64,000 nt of DNA from Demequina lutea (lineage in GTDB: Bacteria > Actinomycetota > Actinomycetes > Actinomycetales > Demequinaceae). The notes beneath the pieces are model-generated. The model saw only the letters and a list, made by a program, of their open reading frames with translations, was not told where the DNA came from and ran no database searches. Location of the stretch: positions 2,728,001-2,792,000 of the forward strand of contig NZ_JACBZO010000001.1 in NCBI RefSeq assembly GCF_013409005.1. The letters run 5' to 3'. The position numbers and the translations under genes were made by a program. Numbering within the stretch: position 1 is the stretch's first letter; every line of letters begins with the position of its first letter. Below, piece by piece: positions 17,515-29,073 of the stretch.

Positions 17515-18678
17515 TTAGGCGACGCGCGTCCCCACACCGAGTTTCTTGTAGGGCACACGCAGGCGACGCACCGCGATGATCATCGACCCGATGCCAAGCA
17601 GCCCATAGAAGCCAAGCCCCACCCACGGCTGACGCGAATGCAGGGCAGCGGCGGTTTGTTCGTCCTGCCACTGGTTTCCAAGGCCGCTCGCTCCGTTCGG
17701 GACTGAGCAGGTGTTTTGACCCACCGGCTTGGCCGACGGTGTCCGCTCGATGCTCACCTGGGTGTGAACGAACGCGAGGAACCCTGGCTGCGCCCGCCCG
17801 TCCGCCTTGTACGTCTCCGGATTAACGATCGGCGAGGTCTCGCCGATCACGACCACAGGATTGATGAGGAGCATCCATGCGGTGCGCTCGGTGTGGCGCC
17901 ACCCCTGGGTCTGGGTCTGTGAAAGGCAAGGAAGCGTGGAGGGGTCGAACGACGGGTCCACCTGCTGCTGCTGCGTCGCCTGGCTCCAGTCGGGGTAGTG
18001 ATCCGTCACCGTCACCGACTCGGTGACGAGCGGCGTGGTGAAGGCGAACACGATGAGCGTGCCCAACCCCAACATCCCCGACGTCACGTGAGTGAGCGCC
18101 ACCGACACGGCGTTGCGCGCGGCGATCGAAGACCACGCGAGGCCAGTGGCCGTGGCGACAAGGACCAAGAAGAAGATGACGCCGACCGCCGTGAGCAGCT
18201 CGACCCCCGTCCAACCCGACCGCACGGCCGCGTACCAAAGGAACGGCGCCGTCGACACGAGCGCAATGGCGCTCACGGTCCACGTGGCCAGCAGCTTGCC
18301 GAACGCAAGATCACCCGCGGTGAGCCGCGTCATCTGCATGGGCGCTAGCACGCCGTCGGTCGAGTCACCGTTGATCGCGGTGGCCGACAGCGACGGCCCG
18401 ATCAGGTAGCCGGTTCCCAGCACCATGATGAGGATGAGCTCGAGCGGCGTCGAGGTCTTTCCGTCGCCCGCGGTGAGCGTGGCGGCCAGCGACAGCAGCA
18501 CTATGGATCCCAGCAGGATTCCGTAGAAGATGTAGCCCTTGCGTGTGGGCCTGCGGCGAAGCATCTCGATGCGTGCCACGAGCCCGACGCCGCTCCAGGT
18601 GGGCAGCCAGGGGTTTCCCTTGGGCACGTCGAGTTTGGCGGGTGCCGGTGCAGTGGTCTTGGAAGCCGCAGTGGTCAT
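17515..18678 (-). CDS. ABC-2 type exporter permease (module B)
   Basis: The protein has 387 residues and is a paralogue of the module A permease, with the same membrane topology and C-terminal RRLRVPYKKLGVGTRVA. The external loop before the last helix carries cysteine pairs (TLPCLSQ and QNTCSVP) like the PCQEQ and DQCADP of module A, possibly a disulfide. The start overlaps the stop of its ATPase (18675-18678). It probably forms an exporter with the module B ATPase, or a heteromer with module A. Confidence 0.85.
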   Translation of the reverse strand: MTTAASKTTAPAPAKLDVPKGNPWLPTWSGVGLVARIEMLRRRPTRKGYIFYGILLGSIVLLSLAATLTAGDGKTSTPLELILIMVLGTGYLIGPSLSATAINGDSTDGVLAPMQMTRLTAGDLAFGKLLATWTVSAIALVSTAPFLWYAAVRSGWTGVELLTAVGVIFFLVLVATATGLAWSSIAARNAVSVALTHVTSGMLGLGTLIVFAFTTPLVTESVTVTDHYPDWSQATQQQQVDPSFDPSTLPCLSQTQTQGWRHTERTAWMLLINPVVVIGETSPIVNPETYKADGRAQPGFLAFVHTQVSIERTPSAKPVGQNTCSVPNGASGLGNQWQDEQTAAALHSRQPWVGLGFYGLLGIGSMIIAVRRLRVPYKKLGVGTRVA

Positions 18679-19607
18679 CGTCGCTCCTCATTCATGGCCA
18701 GGTAGGTCTGTTCCAGGGCGGAGCCCGCCGAGCCGAAGCTGTCGATCGCGACTCCCGCGTCGACGAGGCGCTTGAGCAGCGCGGCGGCCTGATTGCGGTC
18801 GGCTACAGCCAGGGTCACCGACGCCTCGGCGTCGATATGCTCGATGCCCATTCGTGCGAGCGCATCGAGCAACCCCGGGTGATCGAGCGCCGTCAGACGA
18901 TAGTTGGTGCGCGCCTTCGCGACCATCGCGTCGGCGTCGGCTCCCAAGGTGCGGCCCTTTGACATGAAGACCGCCTCGTCGACCATCTCGTCGAGCTCGC
19001 TCAGCACGTGACTCGACACGAGGACCGCCCTGCCCTCGGCCGCGAGGTCCCTCACCAACTGGCGCAACTCGATGCGCGAGCGCGGGTCGAGCCCGTTTGC
19101 CGGCTCATCAAGCAGCAGCAGCGTCGGGTCATTCACCAGTGCGCGCGCCAAGGAGAGCCGTTGCTTCTGACCACGGCTCAGCACGCGCGCCGGCTGGTCG
19201 GCGAACTCGCTCAAGTGGACCTTCTCCAGCAGCCCCACCCCATGTGCGCGCGCCGCGGCCGCGGACTGCTTGTATGACCTACCCACGAGCGTGAGCGACT
19301 GGAGGCACGTGAGGTTGTCCCATGTGCCCAACTGGTCGGGCATCCAGCCGATGCTCGCCCTCACTGCCGCCCCGTGCGTGCTGGGGCTGACGCCGCCTAC
19401 GCGGATCTCGCCCGCATCTGGCGTAAGAAGTCCCGACAGCATGAGCATCAGGGTGGTCTTGCCGCACCCGTTGGGGCCGATGAGAGCGGTCACGGTGCCT
19501 CGCGACACCGACAGGCTCGCATCGACGACGGCCTGAACGGAGCCGAAGCTTCGCCTCACCGAGGTGGCGGACACCGCGATGGGGGCCTCGATTGCAGTAG
19601 TGGTCAT
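18675..19607 (-). CDS. ABC transporter ATP-binding protein (module B)
   Basis: The protein has 310 residues, with Walker A GPNGCGKTT, signature LSRGQKQR, Walker B LLLLDEPANGLDP and switch SSHVLSELD. The segment IGWMPDQLG.WDNLTCLQ is shared word for word with module A, indicating a recent tandem duplication of the ATPase-permease pair. A TAGTGT 6 nt upstream of the ATG predicts a leaderless transcript for module B, with module A transcribed further downstream on the same strand. Confidence 0.9.
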   Translation of the reverse strand: MTTTAIEAPIAVSATSVRRSFGSVQAVVDASLSVSRGTVTALIGPNGCGKTTLMLMLSGLLTPDAGEIRVGGVSPSTHGAAVRASIGWMPDQLGTWDNLTCLQSLTLVGRSYKQSAAAARAHGVGLLEKVHLSEFADQPARVLSRGQKQRLSLARALVNDPTLLLLDEPANGLDPRSRIELRQLVRDLAAEGRAVLVSSHVLSELDEMVDEAVFMSKGRTLGADADAMVAKARTNYRLTALDHPGLLDALARMGIEHIDAEASVTLAVADRNQAAALLKRLVDAGVAIDSFGSAGSALEQTYLAMNEERR

Positions 19608-19613
19608 GAGGCG

Positions 19614-19619
19614 ACACTA
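19614..19619 (-). promoter_or_regulatory. -10 element, leaderless start of ABC module B
   Basis: On the minus strand TAGTGT is followed by 6 nt and the ATG at 19607; no ribosome site is present. Confidence 0.5.
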
Positions 19620-19704
19620 GGGCGCACGGCGTCGCCAGGGACGGATTTGGCAACAAGATCAGGGTCCCCCACCCAAAGATCAGGGGAAACCCTGAGACGG
19701 TCTT

Positions 19705-21204
19705 CTAGTGGCGCGTCGCGTCCCACAAGCGCGCCTCGCGCGCGTAACCCGTGCCGACCGAGCGGCTCGCGTCGGCTCCGTAGACGACCACCTCGCGATC
19801 CTCACCGAAACGGGGAGCATCGACCGCACCGTCTCGCACCAAGGCGAGCCAGTCGCCATGAACCGCGTCCGCGAGCGCCTGTGGAGCCGCGGGGCCGATG
19901 GCCGCATCAGTGGCGGGGAATCCCAAGATGTCCATGCCAAAAGGCACGTCGACGCAGTGCGCGGCCCCATTGACTCCGGGCGCCCGCGACTCCCAGCGGA
20001 AGTCATAGACCCAGGTGGGCGCGCCGTGCGCCACCCGTAGCGCCGCCCAATGCGCCACGGTTTGGCGGAAGATCGCATCCGTCATCCCTTGACCAAGCGC
20101 CCATGCGGCCCCCTTGTCGCCCGCCTCCTCGGCCATCTCGGCGGCGATGGCCGTTGGCACTCCGGCCCTTTCCAAGATGACGGCGGCGGGCGAATCGCCG
20201 ATGAGGTGCGCGAGGTTCGCGGTGGCCTCGTTGAACTCGTGCGCACACGCGCCCAAGAAGACCGACTTGCCCGCGCCCACTCCCTCCGCGAGCGCGTCCG
20301 TCACGGAGGTCTCGCACACGTCGCCGTCCACCAGGGGGCCGAGCGCGAGGGACTGGGCCTCGCGCACGACAAAGCCGGTCAGCACGTCGTCGACCGGAGC
20401 GAGGGCGGCGTCCCTCGCCTCAAAAAGCGTGAGGCCGTCGACGGCCTCCAGCGAGGCCCTGTCCGGCGAGGCTCCCACCGAGGCGGCGATGCGCGCCGAT
20501 GCCGCGCGCCCCTCTGCCATCGTGGCCGAGGCATCAGGCGGCGAGATCGCGAGCACGGAGTGGAACAGGTGTTGGGCGGAGCGCATTGTCAGCAGGCGCA
20601 TCACGGCCGCGCCTCCGGCGCTCTGTCCACCAATGGTCACGCGCGACGGATCGCCGCCGAAGGCCTCGACGTTGCGTTGCACCCACTCGAGCGCCGCGAG
20701 CCAATCGAGGACCCCTCGGTTATTCACTGCGTCGGCCATCCAGCCAAAGCCCTCGAACCCCACCCGGTACGAGATCGTGACGGTGACGACCCCATCGCGC
20801 GCGAACCCTTGGCCGCCGTACCACGGGCTCGCCGGCGACCCTGAGATGAAGCCGCCTCCGTGGATCCACACCAGAACGGGCATGCGCGCGCCGCGGGCGG
20901 GGTTCGGCGTCGTGACGTTCACGTTGAGCGTGGCGGGCCCCGCGATTGATGGTTCGGGGATGCGGGGCGGGTCCCAAGGCGAGCGCAGTTGGGACGTCGC
21001 ACCATGGAGGAAGCAGTCCCGCACGCCGCTCCAAGCGGCGACCGCACGCGGTGCATCGAAGCGCACCTCGCCAACCGGCGGCGCGGCGAACGGGACACCT
21101 AAGAAGATCGCATGCCTGGTGACCGAGCCATCGGCGCCGCGATGGAGTCGCCACAACCCCCTGACTCTCCCGGAGTCGATCCTGGTCTCGGGCAAGGTCG
21201 TCAT
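19705..21204 (-). CDS. Type B carboxylesterase
   Basis: The protein has 499 residues and belongs to the carboxylesterase/cholinesterase alpha/beta hydrolase family. The oxyanion hole is VWIHGGGF, and the nucleophile Ser lies in GGQSAGG. An acidic residue is expected around the CAHEFNEATAN segment, and the catalytic His lies in AAHCVDVPF. Such enzymes cleave carboxyl esters in the cytoplasm; the physiological substrate is unknown. The ATG at 21204 has GGGAG 7 nt upstream. It is divergent from lysC, with 110 bp between them. Confidence 0.9.
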   Translation of the reverse strand: MTTLPETRIDSGRVRGLWRLHRGADGSVTRHAIFLGVPFAAPPVGEVRFDAPRAVAAWSGVRDCFLHGATSQLRSPWDPPRIPEPSIAGPATLNVNVTTPNPARGARMPVLVWIHGGGFISGSPASPWYGGQGFARDGVVTVTISYRVGFEGFGWMADAVNNRGVLDWLAALEWVQRNVEAFGGDPSRVTIGGQSAGGAAVMRLLTMRSAQHLFHSVLAISPPDASATMAEGRAASARIAASVGASPDRASLEAVDGLTLFEARDAALAPVDDVLTGFVVREAQSLALGPLVDGDVCETSVTDALAEGVGAGKSVFLGACAHEFNEATANLAHLIGDSPAAVILERAGVPTAIAAEMAEEAGDKGAAWALGQGMTDAIFRQTVAHWAALRVAHGAPTWVYDFRWESRAPGVNGAAHCVDVPFGMDILGFPATDAAIGPAAPQALADAVHGDWLALVRDGAVDAPRFGEDREVVVYGADASRSVGTGYAREARLWDATRH

Positions 21205-21314
21205 CGGGAGCTCCCGTCGCAACGCGGCATAATCCGACCCTATCCGCGTGGCTCTAGAATGTTGCCACGTGTGGCGAAGTCACGCACCCCCCTCATTATT
21301 TGCGGAGTTTCAGC

Positions 21315-23626
<2,312 letters not shown>

Positions 23627-23647
23627 GCGCTCCTTCCGTCGGTCCGC

Positions 23648-24880
23648 CTACCGCTTGACGCCCACGCGGAGTTCCGCCACGTGGAACAGGGGGGCGTGCG
23701 CAGGATCGTTCAGGAGTGTGCCAAACGCGAGTTCGGCGGCGCCAATGTGCACCATCCGCTCACGTAGCCCGTTGCGAACAATCGTGAGGTCGCGTCCAAG
23801 CGGGCCGAATGACTGCCTTTCGACCTCTGCACGAATTCGATCGCCGCGCGCCTCAAGCAGCGAGCCAACGTGGCCGCCCAGAATGACGCGCTCCGATCCG
23901 AACACGCAAGCGAGTGACGCGATACCCGCAGCCAAGGCATCGGCCTGTATGTCGAGCTCGGCCTCGACCGCCGCTCCCGGCCCGCTCGAGTACAGCGCAT
24001 CCAACTCGTCAAGGCCGATCACCCCTCGCCCCGCGGCGCCCCAGATGCGACGGACGTTGACCACGGTCTCGAGGCAACCGGTGCGACCGCACGGACACAC
24101 GGCACCGTCGCGGTCCAGCAAGATGTGCCCGAGTTCGATCCCGAAGCCGTGGGCGCCACGCATGAGACGACCCTCGGAGATCACTCCCCCTCCGAGTCCA
24201 GAGGTGGAGCCGTTGAGATACATGACGTTGTCGCAACCGACGCCCGCGCCATAGTGGGTCTCGGCGATAACGCCCAGAGTTGAGTCGTTCGAGAGCCACG
24301 TGGGTAAAGCAAGTTCCTCTTCGAGCATCGACGCGAAAGCCTCATCCCGCCACCCGAGGTACGGGGCGACAGCGATCGAGTTGGTGCGCTCATCCACAAG
24401 CCCGGGAACGGCAACGCCGATGCCCGCTACCCGCGTCGTATCGGGAAGCTCGGCGGCAATGCGGGTGACGAAGTCCCTCGTGAGAAGCACGGCGTCTTCG
24501 GGCGTCATGATTTGCGGCGTGAGAATCGTCTCTCGCATTCGAACGTCTCCGCCAAGACCGACGACCCCAGCGGTGAGGCCCGTGACGTCCGGGTTGATGG
24601 CGATGGCGACCACATCGGGGCTGGGAATGACAACCGGGCTAGGCCTGCCCACTCGCCGCTCGGCGGAGGGCTCGGTCTCCAGGACGAGGCCGAGCTCAAC
24701 GAGTTCAGCCACAAGAAACCCGACCGTCGACCGATTGAGGCCAGAGTGGCGCGTAAGTTCGGCTCGGGACAGAGAGCCGCGGCTGTGAACGCTCGACAGC
24801 ATGAGTGCAAGGTTGCGCTGGCGCGTCTCTTCGTTGCGGCTCCCCCGAGCCACCCGGTCATCGACGTCGTTGTCGGTCAT
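23648..24880 (-). CDS. ROK family transcriptional regulator
   Basis: The protein has 410 residues. An N-terminal winged helix (LSRAELTRHSGLNRSTVGFLV) is followed by a ROK sugar-kinase-like domain. Zinc ligands are in CPCGRTGCLE, with a nearby ELGH histidine, and a GIGVAVPGLV strand is present. This layout matches NagC/XylR-type repressors rather than ROK kinases. The ATG at 24880 is used; the upstream extension to 24925 has no ribosome site. A near-palindrome TTGTG-AG-CACAA sits 22 bp upstream and could be its own operator. No sugar genes lie next to it, so the effector is unknown. Confidence 0.88.
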   Translation of the reverse strand: MTDNDVDDRVARGSRNEETRQRNLALMLSSVHSRGSLSRAELTRHSGLNRSTVGFLVAELVELGLVLETEPSAERRVGRPSPVVIPSPDVVAIAINPDVTGLTAGVVGLGGDVRMRETILTPQIMTPEDAVLLTRDFVTRIAAELPDTTRVAGIGVAVPGLVDERTNSIAVAPYLGWRDEAFASMLEEELALPTWLSNDSTLGVIAETHYGAGVGCDNVMYLNGSTSGLGGGVISEGRLMRGAHGFGIELGHILLDRDGAVCPCGRTGCLETVVNVRRIWGAAGRGVIGLDELDALYSSGPGAAVEAELDIQADALAAGIASLACVFGSERVILGGHVGSLLEARGDRIRAEVERQSFGPLGRDLTIVRNGLRERMVHIGAAELAFGTLLNDPAHAPLFHVAELRVGVKR

Positions 24881-24956
24881 TGTCGTCCGTTCATGGCTTT
24901 GTTGTGAGCACAAGCATACCGGCAACGATCAAACCGGTTCACGCTTGACCCTCAAG

Positions 24957-25063
24957 GGCGTCCGCAACGTCACCGGCGGCGTCGGGGTGCCGGGGCGTCC
25001 GCAACGTCACCGGCGGCGTCGGGGTGCCGGGGCGTCCGCAACGTCACCGGCGGCGTCGGGGTG
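24957..25063. repeat. 37-bp tandem repeat, ~2.9 copies
   Basis: The unit beginning TCCGCAACGTCACCGGCGGC recurs at 24961, 24998 and 25035 with perfect identity over the shared length. It is intergenic between the divergent ROK gene and tRNA-Pro. It has no spacers, so it is not CRISPR. Each unit can fold weakly through CACC...GGTG. A VNTR-like locus. Confidence 0.85.
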
Positions 25064-25117
25064 TTCCCTCCGCGCCTACGGCGCTCCGGTCAACCCCTCC
25101 CTCGTTCGCTCGCAACA

Positions 25118-25150
25118 CGAAAGGGCCGACGCTACGCGTCGACCCTTTCG
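25118..25150 (-). terminator. Hairpin terminator downstream of tRNA-Pro
   Basis: CGAAAGGG (25118-25125) pairs with CCCTTTCG (25143-25150). After one mismatch, CGACGC (25127-25132) pairs with GCGTCG (25136-25141) around a TAC loop. It lies just past the tRNA-Pro 3' end on its strand. Confidence 0.7.
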
Positions 25151-25166
25151 GTTGTTCACTCTCTCA

Positions 25167-25241
<75 letters not shown>

Positions 25242-25300
25242 TGAAAAGCCTGCTTAGGATATCTCCCCGTGCACCCCCACGCGAAATCGGCGGCCCGGGA

Positions 25301-26197
25301 TCAGGCTTTCGCCACCAGCGTGAGCACCGTTGCCTCCGGTCGACAAGCGAATCGCACCGGCGCGTAGGGCGACGTTCCGGCTCCGGCGCTGACATGCAGC
25401 CACGTCGACTCCGGGTCGCCCAGGGCTCCCGGCCACGAGGAAAGCCCCTTGACTCGGCGCCTATCCAGATCACAATTCGTCACGAGTGCACCAAAACCGG
25501 GCACGCAGACTTGGCCGCCATGAGTGTGGCCCGCAAACATGATGTCAGCGTCGTCGTCCGTGAGCGCCTGCAGCGCCCTCGCGTACGGTGCGTGCACGAC
25601 GCCAAGGTGGAGCGCGCCCCGATCGCCATCCGGTGCGGGCATCGCGTCCCTGCCGATGTGCGGATCGTCCATCCCCACTGCCGTGACCTCAACGCCCGCC
25701 ACGGTGATCACTGCACGCGCGTTGTTGAGATCCTTCCATCCCGCGTCGACGAAGACCGCGCGCAAATCCTCGGTGGGAAGCGGGGTGCGGTCCGCGTGTA
25801 TCCGTGACGGGCCACCGAAGTAGGCGAAGGGGTTCACTGGGCGCGGTCCGACGTAGTCATTCGAACCGAACACGAAGAGACCAGGGAGACCAAGCAGGGG
25901 GGCGAGCGCCTCGGCAACCGTGGGAACGGCATCGGGGTGGCCCAAATTGTCGCCCGTGACGACGACGAGGTCAGGTGCCTCCTTCGCAAGGGACGACGCC
26001 CAAGCGACCTTGTCACGCTGGGACGTCGTGAAGTGAAGATCGGACACGTGGAGCACGCGGATGGGCGTAGCACCCGGCTCCAGGACGGGAACGGCGACGC
26101 GCCTCGTGGTGAAGGCGTGCGCCTCCGCGACACCCCAGCCGACGCACGCCACGCCGGCCGCGGCAACGCCAACGGCGACCCCCAGCAAGCGAGACAC
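25301..26197 (-). CDS. Membrane-anchored metallophosphoesterase (YaeI-like)
   Basis: The protein has 298 residues. A hydrophobic N-terminal anchor (1-26) is followed by a calcineurin-type domain: HVSDLHF, VVTGDN, FGSNDY in place of the usual GNHE, and GHTHGGQ. These residues bind the dinuclear metal centre. YaeI-like members act on phosphodiester or lipid pyrophosphate substrates at the membrane; this one's substrate is unknown. It follows the class A PBP gene by only 6 bp and in actinobacteria is commonly its partner, suggesting a cell-envelope role. Confidence 0.85.
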   Translation of the reverse strand: MSRLLGVAVGVAAAGVACVGWGVAEAHAFTTRRVAVPVLEPGATPIRVLHVSDLHFTTSQRDKVAWASSLAKEAPDLVVVTGDNLGHPDAVPTVAEALAPLLGLPGLFVFGSNDYVGPRPVNPFAYFGGPSRIHADRTPLPTEDLRAVFVDAGWKDLNNARAVITVAGVEVTAVGMDDPHIGRDAMPAPDGDRGALHLGVVHAPYARALQALTDDDADIMFAGHTHGGQVCVPGFGALVTNCDLDRRRVKGLSSWPGALGDPESTWLHVSAGAGTSPYAPVRFACRPEATVLTLVAKA

Positions 26198-26203
26198 CGC
26201 TGC

Positions 26204-28831
26204 CTATTTCTTCTTATTGGGCGGCGGACTTGGAGTCGGCGTCGGAACAGGCGCGGTCTTCGTGACCCAGCCGGTCGGGGGGTTCGTCTTGAACTGAACC
26301 GGCGGCCAGTTACCGGCGCCACCCCACCAGTCCGAGGGCGGAACGGTCTGGTCCCAACCGGATGGCCAGTTGTACCACCAAGCGGGGTATGAGGCGCTAG
26401 ACATGTAGTAGGTCACGGTCGAGCCTGGAAGCGCCATCGAGCCGGCATCCGGCGACTGCTTGACGATGGTGCCTGCGGGGACACTCGGGTCATAGATCAG
26501 TTCACCGGACAGCGCGTAACTGAATCCAGCGTTGTTGATGGCGTCCTGCGCGGCCTTCTCGGCCAGGTTGCGAACGTCTGGAACGAGCGTCTTCACGCCA
26601 GTGAGCATCTGCGAACTGATGGCGGGGAAGCCCAAGGGGTCCATTCCAGCGGTCGCGGGCACCATGTAGGCCTGCCAGATCGGCGCGGCGATCGTGCCGC
26701 CATACCAGGCGCTCTTCGCCACCCCGTTGATGACGAAGTACTGGTACCGCCCATTCACCCTGCTGCCCTGCATCGGAACGTCATATTCGGCGTTGCCCAC
26801 CCACACAGCGGTAGTGATTTGCGGCGTGTAGCCAACGAACCACATGTGCTTGTTTTCCTCAGAGGTTCCAGTCTTGCCCGCGGCCGGACGCCCGATGCCA
26901 GCGGTGGGGGCCGTTCCGCCCGGCTTAAGGACCGTTTGGAGGGCATACGAGATGGCGGTGGCGACTTCTTGCCGGATGACCTGCGAGCACTTCGTGGGAG
27001 GCGGCACCACCTCGGTGCCGTCCTTGAAGGTGACTGGCGATCCGTCAAGCGTGGCGATCGACTCGATGACACGCGGCTCGCAGTGCACGCCCCCGTTGGC
27101 AAAGGTCTGGTAGACCGACGCCATATCCAACGGTGAAGCATTTTGTGACCCGAGCGTGATCGAAGGGACGAGCTGGATGTCGGCGCCGTCGGCGCGTTCA
27201 AACCCGAGTTTGGAGGCCATGTCACGCACACTGCACAGGTCCAACTCGGAGGAGATTGACGCGTACGCCGTGTTGACCGAGAGCGTGGTGGCCTTGAGAA
27301 CGGACATCTGCCGCGCCTCTGATGGCTCCGAGTTGGACACAGGCCAGATACCTGTCAATGAATTCGGCGGCAGGCAACTGGCCTTCCACTTGGTCATGTC
27401 GAATTTCGTCTTCTGACCGGTCACCACCTGGTTGAGTCCGTGTCCGGAGTCCAGCCACTCGGCGAGAACGATGGGCTTGAAGGACGAACCGGGCGAGAAG
27501 CCGTTTGAGCCGCCGAATATGTGGTCAACCGAGTAGTTGATGGCCGCCGATCCCGGCGTCTTTCCCGTGGGGTCAAACGGGCGGTTCTGCGCCATCGCGA
27601 GAACGTTTCCCGTGGCGTTGTCGAGCGACACGAGCGCATCCTCGAGCTGCGACGGATCGCTCGGGGGCACCCCGGCGGTGACCGCGGCGTTGGCGTCCGC
27701 CTGCTTGGCCGCGTCGAGGGTCGTCACGATCTTCAGTCCGCCCTTGAGTAGAAGCGCCTGGCCCTCACCCTTATACGCGGGGTCGCCAGCGATGATCCTG
27801 GTGACGTAGTCGCAGAAGAACGGCGCGAGCGTTGAGGCCGCACATGAAGCCTTGGGGTAGGTGACGTTGAGCGTGGCCTCCACGGGCGTGTTGATCGCCG
27901 CGAAGTAATCCGAGGAACTCAGGTCCCGCTCGCCAGTCTGAGGGTTGATGTGGTCGTGCATCGTCAGCAGGACGTGGTCGCGGCGGATCTTGGCCTGGTC
28001 AGGGTGCTTTATAGGGTCCCACTGAGTGGGGTTCTGAGTGATACCCGCGATCGTCGCGGCCTCGATCGCATTGAGGTCCTTGGCGTGCTTGCCAAAGTAC
28101 AACTCGGAGGCCGTTTCGACACCGTAGACGCTGGGTCCGTACTGTGCGATGTTCAGGTACTGCTGGAGAATGAACTCCTTGCCGCAGTCGACCTTGGGGT
28201 CGGCCGTGCAGTTAGTGCCATATTCCTTGTTGACCTTGTCTTCGTACGCGAGCGCGTAACTCCATTCCCGGATCTTGCGACTAATGCTAAAATCGGTGGC
28301 CACCTTGATCGCCGCCTGCTGTTGCGTTGGGTCCGTAATGTTTTGGGCGGCGGCGAGGAGCGTGTTCTTGACAAGCTGCTGGGTGATGGTCGATGCACCC
28401 TCTTGACCATTGTGAACGAGGTACTGGTAGCCCGCGCGGACGAGGCCATCGCCGTCGACGCCGTGGTGCTCCCAGAACCGCTTGTCCTCGACGTCTACCT
28501 GGGCGATTTGAATCCAAGGGGAGATGTCCTCGAGCGGAACGACGACACGGTTCTCGTCATAGAACGTCGCCAACAACGTGGTGCCGTCGGAGGCGTAGAT
28601 GCTCGACGCTTGGGGCAGTGTCGTCTGGTCAAAGACTTGAGGAAGCGCCTCGAAGAGCTTTGAGGTCCCGTTTGTCGCCTGACCCGCAACGGTGACAGCT
28701 GGCAGAGCGAGCCCCGCGAGCAGCACGCCCCCCATCACTGAAAAGAGGAGAAAGGCTGCCACCGAGGTCACCAATTGGACGAACGTGACTCTGCCGTCGC
28801 GGCGCGCGCGTTCAGAAGTAAACAGACCCAT
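26204..28831 (-). CDS. Class A penicillin-binding protein with PASTA domain
   Basis: The protein has 875 residues and is a bifunctional peptidoglycan synthase. A short cytoplasmic head and one membrane helix (about 18-42) are followed by a GT51 glycosyltransferase domain with EDKRFWEHHGVD and TITQQLVKN. The transpeptidase domain has SPGSSFKP (SxxK, catalytic Ser), SVN and KTGTSEE. A PASTA domain (VPDVRNLAEKAAQDAI onward) and a Trp/Pro-rich tail ending in Lys follow. A TAAGGT hexamer 6 nt upstream of the ATG predicts a leaderless transcript. The metallophosphoesterase is downstream in the same operon. Confidence 0.95.
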   Translation of the reverse strand: MGLFTSERARRDGRVTFVQLVTSVAAFLLFSVMGGVLLAGLALPAVTVAGQATNGTSKLFEALPQVFDQTTLPQASSIYASDGTTLLATFYDENRVVVPLEDISPWIQIAQVDVEDKRFWEHHGVDGDGLVRAGYQYLVHNGQEGASTITQQLVKNTLLAAAQNITDPTQQQAAIKVATDFSISRKIREWSYALAYEDKVNKEYGTNCTADPKVDCGKEFILQQYLNIAQYGPSVYGVETASELYFGKHAKDLNAIEAATIAGITQNPTQWDPIKHPDQAKIRRDHVLLTMHDHINPQTGERDLSSSDYFAAINTPVEATLNVTYPKASCAASTLAPFFCDYVTRIIAGDPAYKGEGQALLLKGGLKIVTTLDAAKQADANAAVTAGVPPSDPSQLEDALVSLDNATGNVLAMAQNRPFDPTGKTPGSAAINYSVDHIFGGSNGFSPGSSFKPIVLAEWLDSGHGLNQVVTGQKTKFDMTKWKASCLPPNSLTGIWPVSNSEPSEARQMSVLKATTLSVNTAYASISSELDLCSVRDMASKLGFERADGADIQLVPSITLGSQNASPLDMASVYQTFANGGVHCEPRVIESIATLDGSPVTFKDGTEVVPPPTKCSQVIRQEVATAISYALQTVLKPGGTAPTAGIGRPAAGKTGTSEENKHMWFVGYTPQITTAVWVGNAEYDVPMQGSRVNGRYQYFVINGVAKSAWYGGTIAAPIWQAYMVPATAGMDPLGFPAISSQMLTGVKTLVPDVRNLAEKAAQDAINNAGFSYALSGELIYDPSVPAGTIVKQSPDAGSMALPGSTVTYYMSSASYPAWWYNWPSGWDQTVPPSDWWGGAGNWPPVQFKTNPPTGWVTKTAPVPTPTPSPPPNKKK

Positions 28832-28837
28832 GAGAGA

Positions 28838-28843
28838 ACCTTA
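28838..28843 (-). promoter_or_regulatory. -10 element, leaderless start of the PBP gene
   Basis: On the minus strand TAAGGT is followed by 6 nt and the ATG at 28831, with no ribosome site. Confidence 0.5.
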
Positions 28844-28908
28844 CGTGGTGAGACAGCCGGCTGCGAAGACCAACGAGCGGCGGCCGCACCGCGTTCCTCC
28901 GCGGGGTC

Positions 28909-28914
28909 TAGGCT
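28909..28914 (+). promoter_or_regulatory. -10 element, leaderless start of DUF4177-ridA
   Basis: TAGGCT lies 6 nt before the ATG at 28921; the same hexamer and spacing occur at dnaX and at the aldo/keto reductase. Confidence 0.55.
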
Positions 28915-28920
28915 CGTCGC

Positions 28921-29073
28921 ATGACCACCTGGGAGTATTCCACCGTTCCGCTCATTGAGCACGCCACCAAGCAAATCCTCGACCAATGGGGTTCCGACGG
29001 CTGGGAGCTCGTAACCGTCGTGACCGGCCCCACGGGAGGACTCGTCGCGTACATGAAGCGCGCCAAGTCATGA
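28921..29073 (+). CDS. DUF4177-type small protein
   Basis: The protein has 50 residues and fits the DUF4177 pattern: W-E-Y near the start, then LDQWGSDGWELVTVV and a final YMKR. Its function is unknown. It is shorter than many automatic cutoffs but clearly coding. Its stop overlaps the ridA start (ATGA at 29070-29073), giving translational coupling. A TAGGCT 6 nt before the ATG suggests a leaderless mRNA. Confidence 0.85.
   Translation: MTTWEYSTVPLIEHATKQILDQWGSDGWELVTVVTGPTGGLVAYMKRAKS

Noticed and set aside
24957..25063. Possible CRISPR array
   Set aside because: The repeats are contiguous without unique spacers and no cas genes are near.
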